The notes beneath the pieces are model-generated. The model made no database searches and had not been told where the DNA came from. It saw only the letters and a program-made list of their open reading frames with translations. A stretch of 64,000 nt of DNA from Bacteroides sedimenti (GTDB taxonomy: Bacteria; Bacteroidota; Bacteroidia; Bacteroidales; Bacteroidaceae): NCBI RefSeq assembly GCF_040365225.1, contig NZ_AP028055.1:3472001-3536000 (forward strand). Reading direction: 5' to 3'. Every line of letters begins with the position of its first letter. Within the stretch, counting starts at the first letter, position 1. Below, piece by piece: positions 42,997-52,694 of this stretch. The position numbers and the translations under genes are program-made.

Positions 42997-45042
42997 ATGA
43001 AAATTGCATTCCCAATAAAAAGAAGGATTATTTTGTCGACTCTACTTCTGTTATTAACAGTTACGCAATTGTTTGCACAGACAGACCCTTGGATAATCAA
43101 GGCGGATAAGATTGATTCGTCCAACTACTATGGAATTACAGCGGCCAATGGAATTATTGGCTTGGTCTCGTCACCCGAACCATTTAAACTGAAGAATGTG
43201 GTTCTTGCCGGAACTTACGACCTCTATAAAGGTCGAGTAAATAATTTTCTGAATAGTTTTAACTTGCTGAATATGTCATTGTGGATAGACGGAGAAGCTG
43301 TCGATGCAAAGTCGGTGAGTAATTTCAAGCAACAACTTGATATGCAGAAAGCGGCATTTACAACTGTTTTTGATTATCAGGACAGGGCTAGTGTAAGTTA
43401 CACATACTATTCTCTACGTCAGCTCCCATTTTGTGTGTTGATGGATGTCAGGATAACCGCGCAAAAAGATTTAACCATTGATGCAGCGAATATTATAGAA
43501 ACAACAGATGCACTCAAATCTGTGAATAAGTATCATGATAAAATCAACAGCCCACAAGGTATGATTGAATTACTGACTTCTACGGCGCAGAGTCCCACAG
43601 GGAAATTGTTACTTTGCTCCTCCACCAATATCATGTTTGCAGAAAACGATACTCAGAAACCGCAGCTTATCTATGATGGAGATGTGCATCTGATGAAATT
43701 CAGCAGAAGCATAAAAGCCGGTGAGACGTTTTCTTTCTGCATTGTAGGTTCCTCAATCTCCTCTGCTTTTACCAAAGATCCGCTTAACGAAGCAGAGCGT
43801 CTCACTATTTTTGCTCGGCTGGAAGGTCGCGACAGGTTGATTCAGGGGCATGAAAAGGCTTGGGCTAATCTCTGGAAAAGCGACATTCAGATAGAAGGAG
43901 ATGAGCAGTCGCAACAAGATATTCACAGTATGCTGTATCATCTCTACTCGTTCGCCCGTGAAGGCAGTTCGTTTGCTCCTTCGCCTATGGGCTTATCAGG
44001 ATTGGGGTACAACGGGCATGTGTTCTGGGATTTCGATGTCTGGATGTTTCCGGTTTACTTGGTTCTTCAACCCGAAATAGCAAAGTCTCTGATAGATTAT
44101 CGTTTCGAACGTTTGGATGCAGCCAAGCGCAATGCTCTTTCACATGGGTTTAAAGGTGCTATGTATCCCTGGGAAAGCGCACTCACCGGCGAGGAAGAGA
44201 CACCTGTTTTCGCCTTGACCGGCCCGTTTGAGCATCACATTACCGGGTGTGTGGCATTGGCTGTCTGGAACTATTATTGTGTAACCAAAGATAAGACTTG
44301 GTTGAAGGAAAAAGGATGGCCTATTCTTTCTGCCACTGCCGATTTCTGGGTAAGTCGTGTAGGGCAAAACGAATCGGGCAAATATGATATTAAGAACGTG
44401 GTATGCGCTGATGAATGGGCCGAGAATGTTGATAACAATGCATTTACCAATGCAGTAGCAAAAGCGAATCTGCAATATGCCACAGTTACGGCTAAATTGC
44501 TGGGCATCAAAGCAAATCCGGATTGGGAAAAGGTGGCAAAAAACATCCCGACTCTAAAAATGCCCGATGGAGTTACCAGTGAACATGCTACTTACAAAGG
44601 TGCAAAAATAAAACAGGCTGATGTTAACCTCCTGGCATATCCATTGACAGAGATAACCGATGTAGACCAGATTAAAAAAGATTTGGAATATTATAGCAAA
44701 AAGGTTCCTTATTCGGACACTCCTGCCATGACACAGGCAATCTTCTCATTGCTGAATGCCAGGTTAGGTAACAGTAAGGAATCGTACAAATGGTTTAAGG
44801 ATGCTTATGAACCCAACCTGAATCCACCTTTCAGGGTGATAGCCGAAACAAAAGGAGGAAAGAACCCTTATTTTGTAACAGGTGCAGGTGGTGTTGTGCA
44901 AAGTGTGTTGATGGGTTTCGGCGGGTTGAATATTACCGATAAAGGAATTGTGCAAGTCAAATCCGTATTGCCCGAGAATTGGAAGAAGCTGACTATTACT
45001 GGTGTGGGACTTGAGAAAAAAACGTATGTGATTAGCCGGTAA
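42997..45042 (+). CDS. secreted glycoside hydrolase family 65-like protein
   Basis: 681 aa with a signal peptide (about 28 residues, ending LFAQ). The (alpha/alpha)6 barrel of GH65 is seen from GHVFWDFDVWMFP near residue 343 and YPWESALTGEE near 388. The conserved catalytic Glu is in CADEWAENVDNNAFTN near 469. Most GH65 members are phosphorylases or hydrolases of alpha-glucosides such as trehalose or kojibiose; export points to a hydrolase. Substrate not determined. Confidence 0.85.
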   Translation: MKIAFPIKRRIILSTLLLLLTVTQLFAQTDPWIIKADKIDSSNYYGITAANGIIGLVSSPEPFKLKNVVLAGTYDLYKGRVNNFLNSFNLLNMSLWIDGEAVDAKSVSNFKQQLDMQKAAFTTVFDYQDRASVSYTYYSLRQLPFCVLMDVRITAQKDLTIDAANIIETTDALKSVNKYHDKINSPQGMIELLTSTAQSPTGKLLLCSSTNIMFAENDTQKPQLIYDGDVHLMKFSRSIKAGETFSFCIVGSSISSAFTKDPLNEAERLTIFARLEGRDRLIQGHEKAWANLWKSDIQIEGDEQSQQDIHSMLYHLYSFAREGSSFAPSPMGLSGLGYNGHVFWDFDVWMFPVYLVLQPEIAKSLIDYRFERLDAAKRNALSHGFKGAMYPWESALTGEEETPVFALTGPFEHHITGCVALAVWNYYCVTKDKTWLKEKGWPILSATADFWVSRVGQNESGKYDIKNVVCADEWAENVDNNAFTNAVAKANLQYATVTAKLLGIKANPDWEKVAKNIPTLKMPDGVTSEHATYKGAKIKQADVNLLAYPLTEITDVDQIKKDLEYYSKKVPYSDTPAMTQAIFSLLNARLGNSKESYKWFKDAYEPNLNPPFRVIAETKGGKNPYFVTGAGGVVQSVLMGFGGLNITDKGIVQVKSVLPENWKKLTITGVGLEKKTYVISR

Positions 45043-45361
45043 GTGAATAATCATTGAACTATTCATTTTTAAGAATCAAGTCCGGACATTCTTAGTATCC
45101 GTTTTTAAGCAATGTGTACATTCTGGTGCAAAACTATCAGCACTTGGGTGTACACATTATTTTTTTTAATAAATAAAGAACAAAGATGTTCATTGCTGCT
45201 TATTCTTGCCATAGTGGGAAGGGATTAAAATAAATGAAAAATATAATCAGAAAGTTGACTGTTATTTATGATTATTTCCTTATGTTTGAAGTCGTAATTG
45301 TATTATATAATAAATATTTATATATGTGAATTTAATAATATGTATTAAATAAAGTGTGATA
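45043..45361. other. intergenic with terminator, AT-rich
   Basis: 319 bp. After the hairpin at 45111-45170 the sequence is AT-rich and leads to the ATG at 45362. No exact promoter consensus or gene was seen. Confidence 0.5.
45111..45170 (+). terminator. terminator of CocE-GH65 operon
   Basis: Perfect 10-bp arms AATGTGTACA (45111-45120) and TGTACACATT (45149-45158), an inner GGTGC/GCAC pairing, then a T8 run. The GTGTAC core recurs in the pyrH hairpin. Confidence 0.8.
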
Positions 45362-45982
45362 ATGAGACTAAATCTATATTTACTAATGCTGACTTTAATG
45401 CTCAGTCAAACCATATATGCACAAAGCAAATTATGTATTGTCGATTCACTTAATAAGGATACTGTAATTCATGAATCTAACGCTAAAAAAAATACGACTG
45501 GAAAGCCCATTAAATACACTGCAAAACGTGATAAGATTGAAGGAATAAAAATGATTGGAGAAATAGAATTGACTACTGCAAATAGTTCTCGTGATTCTTG
45601 GTTAGGATATCTTGGAACAGTTGGGTACCAATTTAATTCATACGTCTATTTAGGAGGAGGAACCGGAATTACTATAGGACCATTATACCCAGATTTTTCT
45701 GAAGATGAATTAAAACAATCTGTATATATTCCGGTATTTGGAAATATACGACTAAACTTACTGAAGAATTTTAAGTACATCCCCTTTTTTGATTTAAAAT
45801 CAGGTTATAGCTTAAAAATAAGCAACGGTAAAAGGGGGGAAGGATTTTACTACAGTCCGTCAATCGGAGTCAAAAGCGTAACTGGCCTTAAAAATTTTAT
45901 AAATGCTGTAACTTTATCTATTGGTAACACAGTCTATAAGCGGCATTATTACTTCAACTTTAAAATGGGGCTTGAATTCTAG
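45362..45982 (+). CDS. small outer-membrane-like beta-barrel protein
   Basis: 206 aa from ATG at 45362 (a GTG two codons earlier is also in frame). A signal peptide of about 20 residues ends IYAQ. From about residue 65 the chain alternates hydrophobic and polar residues in about eight strands: TVGYQFNSYVYLGGGTGITIG, IRLNLLKNFKYIPFFDLKSGYSL (in pieces), and the last YYFNFKMGLEF ends in Phe as in barrel proteins. Function unknown. Confidence 0.7.
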   Translation: MRLNLYLLMLTLMLSQTIYAQSKLCIVDSLNKDTVIHESNAKKNTTGKPIKYTAKRDKIEGIKMIGEIELTTANSSRDSWLGYLGTVGYQFNSYVYLGGGTGITIGPLYPDFSEDELKQSVYIPVFGNIRLNLLKNFKYIPFFDLKSGYSLKISNGKRGEGFYYSPSIGVKSVTGLKNFINAVTLSIGNTVYKRHYYFNFKMGLEF

Positions 45983-46116
45983 TACATCTTTTTTATCTAA
46001 ATAGCCAGATGGGTTAATGATGGATTGACACTGATTGTTTCTTGAGTTATATAATACAATCGCGTCTGTGAGCGGAACTAATTGCGCACCCTGAAAATCT
46101 TCCGCCTTGAATTTTA

Positions 46117-46222
46117 AATCTGTCACCATGTTTTGCTCGTGCTCTCGCCATGTTTTTTCAATCTGTCACTATGATTATCCCAATCTCTCGGTATGTATTG
46201 CCCAATCTTACCTTATGTTTTT
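46117..46222. repeat. about five degenerate 20-22-bp tandem repeats
   Basis: Units begin with AATCTGTCACCATGTTTT-like sequence: AATCTGTCACCATG, CTCTCGCCATG, AATCTGTCACTATG, AATCTCTCGGTATG and AATCTTACCTTATG, each followed by a T-rich 7-10 bp. A 71-codon minus-strand frame starts inside the first unit. Confidence 0.6.
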
Positions 46223-46275
46223 ATTTTTATAACCCATTAAATTTAAGCTTTTTCAGAGATCGAGTTTACGGTTTC

Positions 46276-46332
46276 TAGGGGTAATACCGGAACCAATAGG
46301 CGAGATTCATCTTATTTTCTAAGTTACCCCTA
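46276..46332. repeat. 9-bp inverted repeat
   Basis: TAGGGGTAA (46276-46284) and TTACCCCTA (46324-46332) are perfect inverted copies 39 bp apart. Apart from this and the tandem repeats, the stretch 45983-46847 holds no recognisable gene. Confidence 0.4.
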
Positions 46333-46847
46333 TATTATAGAACTGCATCGACCGCCTTTAGCAATGTTATCCCCCTTTCAACAAGTCAAGCCACCGTTTT
46401 CTTTTCATGCATGCAAGGGGAAAGGAGTAATCTGTCAATAAATCGATGAATTTGCCCCTGATTTCGTGTTACATATATTTATTCGGATACATTATATTTT
46501 ACACTCAATCGTTTTAGTTCTAAATTGTTTGATATGAGTTATTTGCGTTGTATGTAAGTCCGTATTTAATTTATATACCCAGTTTTATCACTGTTATTAC
46601 AGCAGAGTATGTGTATTATAATTATTTCTCATAAAAAATAGCTAAAAATTATCGAGCTATAATATGTTTATAATCAGAGGTGAAACATATTTTAACTCTC
46701 GTTTTGAGGTTGAGCAAGAAAAACTCCGCCTTGTTTTCTGTCTTACTATTTTATTTTTAAAGTTAGTTGGTTGATAATTAGCCACGGGGGATTTAATCTC
46801 GCCCCCTATAGATACAAAAATATGGCATAGTTCCCCGTGCTTTCATT

Positions 46848-46887
46848 AAAAAAGAAAAAGCACCTGCAAGAATAAACTTGCAAGTGC
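46848..46887 (-). terminator. terminator of tRNA-Pro
   Basis: 11-bp stem with one mismatch (46860-46870 and 46877-46887), loop AATAAA, ending in a T-rich tail (TTTTTCTTTTTT on the minus strand). Confidence 0.8.
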
Positions 46888-46902
46888 CTTATTTTCGGTT
46901 AG

Positions 46903-46977
46903 TCGGGGTGAGAAGATTCGAACTTCCGACCACACGCCCCCCAGACGCGTACTCTAACCGGGCTGAGCTACACCCCG
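46903..46977 (-). tRNA. tRNA-Pro (anticodon GGG)
   Basis: On the minus strand the acceptor stem is CGGGGTG/CACCCCG with discriminator A. The D-stem is GCTC/GAGT and the T-arm carries GTTCGAATC. The anticodon loop reads CTGGGGG, giving GGG at positions 34-36 and G37, as in bacterial tRNA-Pro. The 3' CCA is not encoded. A terminator follows 15 bp downstream. Confidence 0.95.
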
Positions 46978-47063
46978 AATTGCGGATGCAAAGTTACATA
47001 AACTTTTAAATACCCCAAATAATTAGCTGAATTTTTATTTAAAAACTTGAAGCCGAAAGGCTG

Positions 47064-48125
47064 TTAAAGCCCCATGCATTCGCGATAAAAGTCGAACATC
47101 TCAAAGATTTCGTCTTTTGTGGCTGATTGATTGATACATATCTCGCCCACCTCTTTGAGCAGGGTGAAGTTAATGACTCCTGCCGTATTTTTTTTATCGT
47201 GTAGCATATAGTCAAACAGCTTTTCGTAGCAGTTGCAGTCAATGCCGAAACAGCCATAGTTCTCCTTAATAAACTGAACGGTTTGTCTCAGTTTGTCGGT
47301 TGGAAATCCTGTTTTTATGGAAGATAAGTATAGTTCGCAAACAATTCCCCAAGCTACTGCATATCCATGAAGAACTGGACGGTTTTCTTCAAACGACATA
47401 CTTTCAAAAGCATGTCCCACTGTGTGCCCAAGATTCAGAGCTTTGCGGATTCCTTTTTCAAACGGGTCCTGCTCCACAATATCTTCTTTTATTTTCACCG
47501 ATTTGCCCACAAGCACCTTTAGCAACTGATAGTCAATTGGGTCGGAAGAAAAGTTCAGTAGTTCTGCCCAATGGTCGGCATTGCTTATCAAACCATGCTT
47601 CAGCATTTCTGCATAACCTGAGAAGAAGTTCTCCTGATCTAGCGTTTTCAGGAATTCAGTTTCAATCAATACACTGCTGGCAGGAGCAAAAGCACCGATT
47701 TCATTCTTCAGTCCGTTGAAGTTGATACCGGTTTTTCCTCCAACCGATGCGTCGACCATTGCCAGAAGGGTGGTTGGTATGTTTATGTATCTGATTCCTC
47801 TTTTGAAGGATGCTGCAGCAAATCCGCCCAGGTCGGTTGTCATTCCTCCTCCTAGATTTATCAGTAGTGAATGACGGGTAGCCCCTTGCTGGCTCAATTG
47901 TGTCCAGACATATGCCAGAGTATCCAGATTCTTATTAATATCTCCGGCAGGGATCGTAATCGAAATTGCATCATGTTTCTGTAGCAAATCCTGTATGGCA
48001 GGCAGGCAAAGAACAGCAGTATGCTTATCGGTCAGCACAAAAAGCTTGTCAAATGGTTTGCTGTTCATTGCATTGAGCAGATCTTCTGCTAGCTTTTCGC
48101 AAAGGATTACCTCTTGTTTATTCAT
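47064..48125 (-). CDS. aroB: 3-dehydroquinate synthase
   Basis: 353 aa. NAD-binding and active-site motifs are present: GGGMTTDLGGFAAASFKRG near residue 92, PTTLLAMVDASVGGKTGIN near 116, and NLGHTVGHAFE near 231 (metal-binding His). It performs the second step of the shikimate pathway. It is transcribed alone from a near-perfect promoter. The 3' end lies about 85 bp from the tRNA gene. Confidence 0.97.
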   Translation of the reverse strand: MNKQEVILCEKLAEDLLNAMNSKPFDKLFVLTDKHTAVLCLPAIQDLLQKHDAISITIPAGDINKNLDTLAYVWTQLSQQGATRHSLLINLGGGMTTDLGGFAAASFKRGIRYINIPTTLLAMVDASVGGKTGINFNGLKNEIGAFAPASSVLIETEFLKTLDQENFFSGYAEMLKHGLISNADHWAELLNFSSDPIDYQLLKVLVGKSVKIKEDIVEQDPFEKGIRKALNLGHTVGHAFESMSFEENRPVLHGYAVAWGIVCELYLSSIKTGFPTDKLRQTVQFIKENYGCFGIDCNCYEKLFDYMLHDKKNTAGVINFTLLKEVGEICINQSATKDEIFEMFDFYRECMGL

Positions 48126-48168
48126 ATCCGGGGAAGTTAAGTTGGTTCTTTTTTCTTTTTATGGTCTG

Positions 48169-48199
48169 CAAACTTACACTAAAAACGTTGAAATGCAAA
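48169..48199 (-). promoter_or_regulatory. promoter of aroB
   Basis: TTTG (48199-48196), 19 bp, TAAGTTTG (48176-48169): a full match to TTTG-N19-TAnnTTTG, 43 bp before the ATG. Confidence 0.75.
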
Positions 48200-48229
48200 A
48201 CCTTTTTTTTATTTACCGCGTAATCTCTT

Positions 48230-48259
48230 TACTTTTGATTAAACCTTTAATTACTTTTG
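48230..48259 (+). promoter_or_regulatory. tandem -7 elements before barrel gene
   Basis: TACTTTTG occurs twice, at 48230-48237 and 48252-48259, 22 bp apart, upstream of ATG 48304. The upstream copy can also serve as the -33 region of the downstream one, although at only 14 bp. Confidence 0.45.
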
Positions 48260-48303
48260 TTGTCATAATAAAGACAAGTGATCTCTTATTTTAAAATATA
48301 CAC

Positions 48304-51168
48304 ATGAAACACAAGTTTACATTACTTATATCCTGCTTTTTCTGCGTATTATCGCTTGAAGCACAAACTAATAGAGCTTCTGTGACTGGAAAGATAGTCG
48401 ATGAAAGTACAAAAATTCCCGTAGAACAGGCTGCTGTTCGAGTGCTATCATTGCCGGACAGTACTTTTGTTACCGGAGTATCCAGTAAAAAAGACGGTTC
48501 ATTTTCAATCGCATCTCTTAAAAAAGGACATTATGCATTAAAGATCTCATTTATTGGTTATACCTCAATAATAAAATCACTTCAATTGACATCGTCTAAA
48601 CCTTCCGTTGCTTTAGGAGAACTCCAGATGAAAGCGGATGCGGTAATGTTGAAAGGTGCTGTGGTAACGGCAGAAGCTCCTCCAGTAACAGTCGTGCAGG
48701 ATACTGTAGTTTACAATGCTTCAGCTTATCGTGTTCAGGAAGGTGCGATGCTGGAAGAACTGGTGAAGAAACTGCCTGGTGCTGAAGTTAGTACGGAAGG
48801 AAAGGTAACCATCAATGGAAAAGAGGTCAAGAAAATCATGGTAGACGGTAAAGAGTTCTTCAGTGATGACCCAAAGGTGGCAATGAAAAATTTGCCAGCA
48901 AACATGGTGGAGAATGTGAAAGCGTACGATAAGAAATCGGACCTGGCAAGGGTTACTGGTATTGACGACGGAGATGAGGAACCGGTACTTGACCTGACAG
49001 TGAAGAAAGGAATGAAAAGGGGATGGATCGGGAATCTAATCACTGGTATGGGTGATCAGAAACGATATGAAACCGGAGTAATGGCAAGCCAGTTTACCGA
49101 TAATGCTCAGATTACTGTAATCGGTACTGCTAATAATACCAATAACCAGGGATTTTCCGAGTTCGGAGATGCCGGGCAGGGCATGGGAGGAAATGCTGGT
49201 GCAGGGGTTAATGCTTCTAAGTCTATAGGCCTGAACTTTGCCAAAAGCACCAATAAACTGGACCTTGGCGGTAATGTGAAATACGGACGTTCGGACAGAG
49301 ATGCTGTGATGAAAAGTTCATCAGAGACAAGGGTGCTTGATAAAGATACTACATCGATTAATTATTCTAACAATAATAATTCAACCAGACGATTTAGGAA
49401 TGACTTGGATGCCAATTTTCGTTTGGAATGGAAACCTGATTCCATGACAAATATTATGTTTCGTCCCAATGTAACCTATTCGAATACTGATAATTTTGCT
49501 AATGGGTACTCCACAAAATCTAATAGAAATCATGAACTTGTTAACAAAACACAGTCCAAGTCAAACAGCAATTCAGACTATTTATCACTGAGTGGAAGCC
49601 TGCAGGTCAACAGAAAGCTGAACAGTAAAGGACGCAGCATTACTTTGCGTGCGGAATATGGCTATAACAACAATGAAACAGACCAATATTCTTACTCAAA
49701 TACGCTCCTGTATTTATCCAATAAAAAAATTCTTCAAGACAGATACATAGATAATACAGGTAATGGATTCAATTACCGGTTACAGGCTATCTATATTGAA
49801 CCAATCTTCACCAATCGCTTTCTGCAGTTCAGATACAGCTATCAGAACAGATATTCTGCATTAAATAAATATACTTATAACCTCGACACTCTTACTAACC
49901 GCTATTCTGATATATATGATGAGTCGCAAAGTAATGTAGTGAGTAATCGGTATGCAACAAATCAGTTTGAGGTTTCATTAAGAACGATTCGCCCTAAATA
50001 CATGTATAATATAGGAATCAGTCTGGAGCCTCAGTCTTCAAAGAGTAAAACTGCAATTGGACCAAACAAGAAGGATAATCCACTGAGTCAAAATGTGGTT
50101 AATTTCTCTCCAACCATAGATTTTCATTATCGTTTCTCAAAACAGAAGCAACTCCGGTTTATGTATAGGGGAAGAAGCACGTCACCTAGCATCGAAAACC
50201 TCCAACCGATAATTGATAAGACAGATACGCTTAATATAAGACTGGGTAACCCAAACTTAAAACCCTCTTATTCCAACCGGTTCATGCTTTTCTTCAATAA
50301 TTTTATGCAAGAAAGTCAGCGAAGCATAACGGCAAATCTATTTTTCAATAATACCATAAACAGTGTGGCCAGCCGAATGAGTTATGAAGAATCAACAGGT
50401 ATTACAAAGACATATCTTGAAAATGTAAATGGTAACTGGAATACTCAGGGGTTTTTAACGTTCAGTTCTCCCTTGAAAAATAGAAAGTTTACCATTAGTA
50501 CCACCTCGAATGCATCATTTAGCAATATAGTAAGTTTTACTAGTCTTGCCAAAAGAGACTCTGTATACACTGAACCACAGAAGAGTACCACTCAAAATTT
50601 GAATCTGGGGCAGCGTATGACGGGTAATTTTCGTTGCGATCTATTCGACCTGAGTCTTAACGCGGGTATCAGATATTCACTTGTAAAGAACAACAAACAA
50701 AAAGATAGCAATCGAGAAACGTTTGATTATACTTTCGGAGGGAATACAAACATAAATCTTCCATGGAATGTGTACCTTTCGTCGGATGTGAATTGCAATA
50801 TCAGAAGCGGATACTCAGATGGATATAAAAAGGAAATAACAATCTGGAATGCGCAGCTTTCCAAAACTTTCCTTAGAAATAACCGTGCTACGCTCCGTTT
50901 TAAAATATATGATATCCTGCATCAACAAAGTAGTCTGACACGTACAATTGATGGAACCATGATACAAGACACTGAATACAACACTTTAGGCAGTTACTTT
51001 ATGGTTCATTTCGTTTACAGGTTTAATACTCTGGGCGGTAAAGCTCCATCCAGACGTGGTGGATTTGATAGGCACGGTCCTGAAGATGGTCCCCGGGAAA
51101 GACCCCGTGGTGGCGACAGGCCCGGTGGCGGTGGATTCCCCGGTGGCGGTGGCCCCGGTATGATGTAA
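48304..51168 (+). CDS. TonB-receptor-like outer-membrane beta-barrel protein
   Basis: 954 aa with a signal peptide (about 21 residues, ending LEAQ). A carboxypeptidase-regulatory-like beta-sandwich (residues 25-105: ASVTGKIVDESTKIPVEQAAV) is followed by a plug-like domain (EELVKKLPGAEVSTEGKVTING) and a large barrel of the OMP_b-brl_3 type up to residue ~915. The last ~40 residues are an atypical Gly/Arg/Pro-rich tail (RRGGFDRHG, RPGGGGFPGGGG) after the usual final strand. Not SusC: no SusD follows. Ligand unknown. Confidence 0.88.
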   Translation: MKHKFTLLISCFFCVLSLEAQTNRASVTGKIVDESTKIPVEQAAVRVLSLPDSTFVTGVSSKKDGSFSIASLKKGHYALKISFIGYTSIIKSLQLTSSKPSVALGELQMKADAVMLKGAVVTAEAPPVTVVQDTVVYNASAYRVQEGAMLEELVKKLPGAEVSTEGKVTINGKEVKKIMVDGKEFFSDDPKVAMKNLPANMVENVKAYDKKSDLARVTGIDDGDEEPVLDLTVKKGMKRGWIGNLITGMGDQKRYETGVMASQFTDNAQITVIGTANNTNNQGFSEFGDAGQGMGGNAGAGVNASKSIGLNFAKSTNKLDLGGNVKYGRSDRDAVMKSSSETRVLDKDTTSINYSNNNNSTRRFRNDLDANFRLEWKPDSMTNIMFRPNVTYSNTDNFANGYSTKSNRNHELVNKTQSKSNSNSDYLSLSGSLQVNRKLNSKGRSITLRAEYGYNNNETDQYSYSNTLLYLSNKKILQDRYIDNTGNGFNYRLQAIYIEPIFTNRFLQFRYSYQNRYSALNKYTYNLDTLTNRYSDIYDESQSNVVSNRYATNQFEVSLRTIRPKYMYNIGISLEPQSSKSKTAIGPNKKDNPLSQNVVNFSPTIDFHYRFSKQKQLRFMYRGRSTSPSIENLQPIIDKTDTLNIRLGNPNLKPSYSNRFMLFFNNFMQESQRSITANLFFNNTINSVASRMSYEESTGITKTYLENVNGNWNTQGFLTFSSPLKNRKFTISTTSNASFSNIVSFTSLAKRDSVYTEPQKSTTQNLNLGQRMTGNFRCDLFDLSLNAGIRYSLVKNNKQKDSNRETFDYTFGGNTNINLPWNVYLSSDVNCNIRSGYSDGYKKEITIWNAQLSKTFLRNNRATLRFKIYDILHQQSSLTRTIDGTMIQDTEYNTLGSYFMVHFVYRFNTLGGKAPSRRGGFDRHGPEDGPRERPRGGDRPGGGGFPGGGGPGMM

Positions 51169-51180
51169 TACCTCATTCTT

Positions 51181-51223
51181 TTTTGTTTAGATGCTGTGAT
51201 TTGCATAATTTTGTTTATTTTTG
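51181..51223 (+). promoter_or_regulatory. promoter of cardiolipin synthase gene
   Basis: TTTTG at 51181-51185, 20 bp, TAATTTTG at 51206-51213; a second TATTTTTG at 51216-51223. The ATG is at 51254. Confidence 0.6.
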
Positions 51224-51253
51224 CTAATCATGGAATGATAAGAGATTGAAAGT

Positions 51254-52690
51254 ATGGAGTGGAGTAGCATCTTTAATAGTATTTTTTCAGTAACTTATAA
51301 TATTCTTTATTTTGGGGTGATTATCGGAATGATTATTATCATTATTCTCGATAATCGCAACCCGGTAAAGACCATGGCTTGGGTATTGGTTCTTGCCTTT
51401 CTTCCGTATGTGGGCATTGTATTCTATTTCTTCTTCGGACGAAGTACCCGTCGGGAAAAAATTATCAGCAAAAAGAGTTTTAATAGACTGATGAAAAAGC
51501 CGATGGCTGAATTCGTAGCTCAGGAGTCATATGATTTACCTGCTGATCAGTACCAGGTGGCTCAACTTTTCCGTAACACCAATCAAGCTCTTCCTTTTGA
51601 AGGTAACCAGTTGGGGATATATACTGATGGTTATTCAATGATTCAGTCCCTTGTCAAAGAACTGATGCAGGCAAAAAGCCATATCCATATGGAGTTCTAC
51701 ATTTTTGAGAACGATCCGATAGGACGTTTAATGCGCGACGTTCTCATAGACAAAGCACGTCAGGGAGTTGAAGTCCGTTTGATATACGATGATGTGGGGT
51801 GCTGGCATGTACCAAACCGTTTTTTTGAAGAAATGATTGAAGCGGGCATCGATGCAAGAGCTTTCCTTAAAGTCCGCTTCCCGTTGTTTACCAGTAAAGT
51901 GAATTACCGTAATCACCGTAAAATTGTTGTTATTGACGGGAAAGTAGGATTTGTTGGTGGCATGAATATTGCCTTACGATACATCAGAGGCTTTGACTGG
52001 GGAATATGGAGAGACACACATTTGATGGCTAAAGGAAAAGCCGTGCACGGATTGCAGACAGCTTTTCTACTGGACTGGTATTTTGTGAATCAGACCTTGC
52101 TGACTTCCAATAAATTTTTCCCGGTAATAGAATCTTCAGGAAATTCCCTAGTTCAGGTGGTTACGAGTGATCCGATTGCGGAATGGAAAGAAATTATGCA
52201 GGGATTATGCCTGGCCATCAGCAGTGCCAAAAAATATTTCTATATACAAACGCCTTATTTCCTACCGACAGAACCGATACTTGCATCATTGCAAACAGCC
52301 GCGCTGGCAGGAGTGGACATCCGGTTGATGATTCCACAGAAGGCAGATGCTGTGATTACCCATTTGGCAACTTGTTCTTATCTGAAAGATGTGATGAAGG
52401 CAGGTGTGAAGGTTTTCCTTTACCAGAAAGGATTTCTCCACTCTAAGCTGATGGTTTCGGATGATGCACTTTCAACAGTCGGTTCCACCAACATGGATTT
52501 TCGTAGTTTTGAGCACAACTTTGAGGTGAACGCTTTTATGTACGATGAACCGACTGCAATACGCCTGAAAGAGATCTTCTTTCAGGATCAACGCGATTGC
52601 ATTCCTTTGTATCTTAAAAACTGGGAAAAGCGCTCAAAAAAACAAAAAGTGAAGGAATCGGTTGTTCGGATACTAAGTCCGATGCTTTAA
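51254..52690 (+). CDS. cls: cardiolipin synthase
   Basis: 478 aa. Two N-terminal membrane helices (about 12-35 and 42-62) are followed by two phospholipase-D HKD motifs: NHRKIVVIDGKVGFVGG near residue 218 and HSKLMVSDDALSTVGS near 396. It joins two phosphatidylglycerols into cardiolipin at the inner membrane. It converges with rsmD; only 4 bp separate the stop codons. Confidence 0.95.
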   Translation: MEWSSIFNSIFSVTYNILYFGVIIGMIIIIILDNRNPVKTMAWVLVLAFLPYVGIVFYFFFGRSTRREKIISKKSFNRLMKKPMAEFVAQESYDLPADQYQVAQLFRNTNQALPFEGNQLGIYTDGYSMIQSLVKELMQAKSHIHMEFYIFENDPIGRLMRDVLIDKARQGVEVRLIYDDVGCWHVPNRFFEEMIEAGIDARAFLKVRFPLFTSKVNYRNHRKIVVIDGKVGFVGGMNIALRYIRGFDWGIWRDTHLMAKGKAVHGLQTAFLLDWYFVNQTLLTSNKFFPVIESSGNSLVQVVTSDPIAEWKEIMQGLCLAISSAKKYFYIQTPYFLPTEPILASLQTAALAGVDIRLMIPQKADAVITHLATCSYLKDVMKAGVKVFLYQKGFLHSKLMVSDDALSTVGSTNMDFRSFEHNFEVNAFMYDEPTAIRLKEIFFQDQRDCIPLYLKNWEKRSKKQKVKESVVRILSPML

Positions 52691-52694
52691 ATGG

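Noticed and set aside
45914..46129. 71-codon minus-strand frame (starts MVTDLKFKAED)
   Set aside because: Its 3' third is antisense to the barrel gene, and its start lies in a tandem repeat. The middle looks protein-like, so it could be a remnant, but I cannot support it.
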